In this document: in pieces, positions 15,214-16,276 of the stretch
Position numbering within the stretch: position 1 is the first letter of the stretch
Layout: every line of letters begins with the position of its first letter
From: JAJXWB01 sp047971685
GTDB taxonomy: Bacteria; Pseudomonadota; Alphaproteobacteria; Rhizobiales; Beijerinckiaceae
NCBI GenBank assembly: GCA_047971685.1
Contig: JBKDZW010000019.1
Location: forward strand, 1-16,276
Reading direction: 5' to 3'
DNA: 16,276 bases
Translations under genes and position numbers: made by a program
The notes under the pieces: generated by a model
What the model was told of the DNA's origin: nothing
Databases searched by the model: none
What the model saw: only the letters and a program-made list of their open reading frames with translations

Positions 15214-16276
15214 GCCTTTTCTCCGAGCGCTGCGCGAACCGCCTCGTGATCCGAAAACGGAATTGTTCTGTCGCCGATAATCTGTCCTGTCTCATGGCCC
15301 TTGCCCGCCACCAGCAGCACATCCCCGGATTGCAGCAGCCGCACGCCGGCCCGGATCGCCTCCGCGCGATCGCCTATCTCGCGCACATCCGCGCCGGCGT
15401 GTTCGTGCGCCCCGGCAAGTATCGCGGCGCGGATCGCATCCGGATTTTCGCTGCGCGGATTGTCGTCGGCGACAATGGTTATGTCGGCAAGCCGCGCCGA
15501 TATCTCGCCCATGATCGGCCGCTTTCCACGGTCGCGATCGCCGCCGCAGCCGAAAACGACAATCAGTTTTCCGCGTGAGAACGGGCGCAGCGCGGCGATC
15601 GCCGTTTCGAGCGCTGCGGGTTTGTGCGCATAATCGACATAGGCGGCGGCGCCGTTGCGCTCGCCGATATATTCGATGCGTCCCGGCGCGCCGACGAGTT
15701 TTTCAAGCGCGGCAAACACGTTTTGCGGACTCTCGCCGCTCGCAATGGCAAGTTCTGCGGCGACAAGCGCGTTGGAAGTCTGGAACGCGCCGGCCAGCGG
15801 CAGAAGAACCCGATAGCGTTTCTTCCCGCATTCCAGCGTCAGGCGCGTCGCAAAACCTTCGGCCTCGCGCGAAAGAAGGCGGATAGATTCTCCCTTGCGC
15901 CCGATCGTCCGCACGTCGAGTTCGCGCTCTTCACAAGTCCCTATCACGGCTTGCGCAACATCCGTGTCGGCGTCGACCACGGCGGGCTGGCCGGGATGCA
16001 GCAGTTCGGAGAACAGCCGCAGCTTGGCTGCAAGATATTCTTCGAGCGTTGCGTGATAATCGAGATGGTCGCGCGACAGATTGGTGAAAGCGGCTGCGGC
16101 AAGGCGCACGCCATCGAGCCGGCGTTGATCGAGCCCGTGCGAAGACGCTTCCATGGCAAGATGCGTCACGCCGTCTTTGGCAAGACGTTCGAGCGTCGCA
16201 TGCAGCGTGATCGCATCGGGCGTCGTCAGCGAGCCGTAGACCGCGCCCGAGGGGGCGACGATGCCGATGGTGCCGA
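15210..16276 (-). CDS. murE: UDP-MurNAc-dipeptide--meso-diaminopimelate ligase MurE (5' end cut off)
   Basis: Cytoplasmic Mur ligase that adds residue 3 of the stem peptide. The frame is open from the right edge to the TGA at 15210, giving 354 visible residues. About 130 N-terminal residues, including the P-loop, lie outside. In visible numbering: TTPD (17-20), MEASSHGL (41-48), TNLSRDHLDYH (64-74), the Lys of LAAKLRLF (81-88) that is probably carbamylated, VDYAHKPAALE (213-223), VFGCGGDRDRGKRP (240-253), DNPRSENP (271-278) and GKGHE (324-328). The DNPR motif marks meso-diaminopimelate specificity rather than lysine. A GTG at 16169 could look like a start but lies inside conserved sequence (G-V-T-H-L-A-M-E), so the gene clearly continues off the edge. 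It overlaps murF by 4 bp. Confidence 0.96.
   Translation of the reverse strand, partial: GTIGIVAPSGAVYGSLTTPDAITLHATLERLAKDGVTHLAMEASSHGLDQRRLDGVRLAAAAFTNLSRDHLDYHATLEEYLAAKLRLFSELLHPGQPAVVDADTDVAQAVIGTCEERELDVRTIGRKGESIRLLSREAEGFATRLTLECGKKRYRVLLPLAGAFQTSNALVAAELAIASGESPQNVFAALEKLVGAPGRIEYIGERNGAAAYVDYAHKPAALETAIAALRPFSRGKLIVVFGCGGDRDRGKRPIMGEISARLADITIVADDNPRSENPDAIRAAILAGAHEHAGADVREIGDRAEAIRAGVRLLQSGDVLLVAGKGHETGQIIGDRTIPFSDHEAVRAALGEKA

Noticed and set aside
15210..16169. MurE starting at the GTG at 16169.
   Set aside because: The frame continues to the window edge with conserved MurE sequence (TTPD and surrounding residues) ahead of this codon, so it is an internal Val.

Overview
The window is one uninterrupted stretch of a dcw (division and cell wall) cluster, with every supported gene on the minus strand and read from the right edge to the left. 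The order is murE (5' end cut off) - murF - mraY - murD - ftsW - murG - murC - murB - a multi-pass membrane protein gene resembling GT-C glycosyltransferases - ddl - ftsQ - ftsA - ftsZ (3' end cut off). There are no tRNAs, rRNAs, insertion sequences, CRISPR arrays or integration signs.

The source is probably an alphaproteobacterium, most likely of the Hyphomicrobiales (Rhizobiales), perhaps near Methylocystaceae/Beijerinckiaceae. Reasons are the high GC content, the gene order, the FtsA/FtsQ/MurB sequence types, and a very long FtsZ C-terminal linker with a conserved-looking 'LFERLTSFASSREE' segment. Genus-level placement is a guess. MurE has a DNPR motif, so the peptidoglycan is expected to contain meso-diaminopimelate.

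Right part (7653-16276): the cytoplasmic and membrane steps of lipid II synthesis. MurE and MurF add residues 3 and 4/5 of the stem peptide, MraY makes lipid I, MurD and MurC add D-Glu and L-Ala, MurG makes lipid II, and FtsW polymerises it at the septum. Genes here overlap by 4-7 bp or abut (ATGA and TGAATG junctions), which suggests translational coupling.

Middle (4146-7624): MurB, then a roughly 514-residue membrane protein that is not a standard dcw member, then Ddl. A 75-bp gap before ddl holds a strong 13-bp-stem hairpin and a 10-bp direct repeat. Inside ddl, about 4361-4490 is a clear local GC dip with atypical codons, 180-310 bp upstream of ftsQ. In E. coli this part of ddlB carries ftsQAZ promoters.

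Left part (1-4179): the division genes ftsQ-ftsA (1-bp overlap), a 94-bp GC-rich gap, and ftsZ. FtsZ has an intact GTPase core and an alanine/glutamine-rich linker with tandem repeats; its C-terminal peptide lies outside the window.

Overall this is a conserved housekeeping region. The non-standard elements are the inserted membrane protein gene, the hairpin, the AT-rich patch in ddl and the repeat-expanded FtsZ linker. I see no evidence of a wholly new system.
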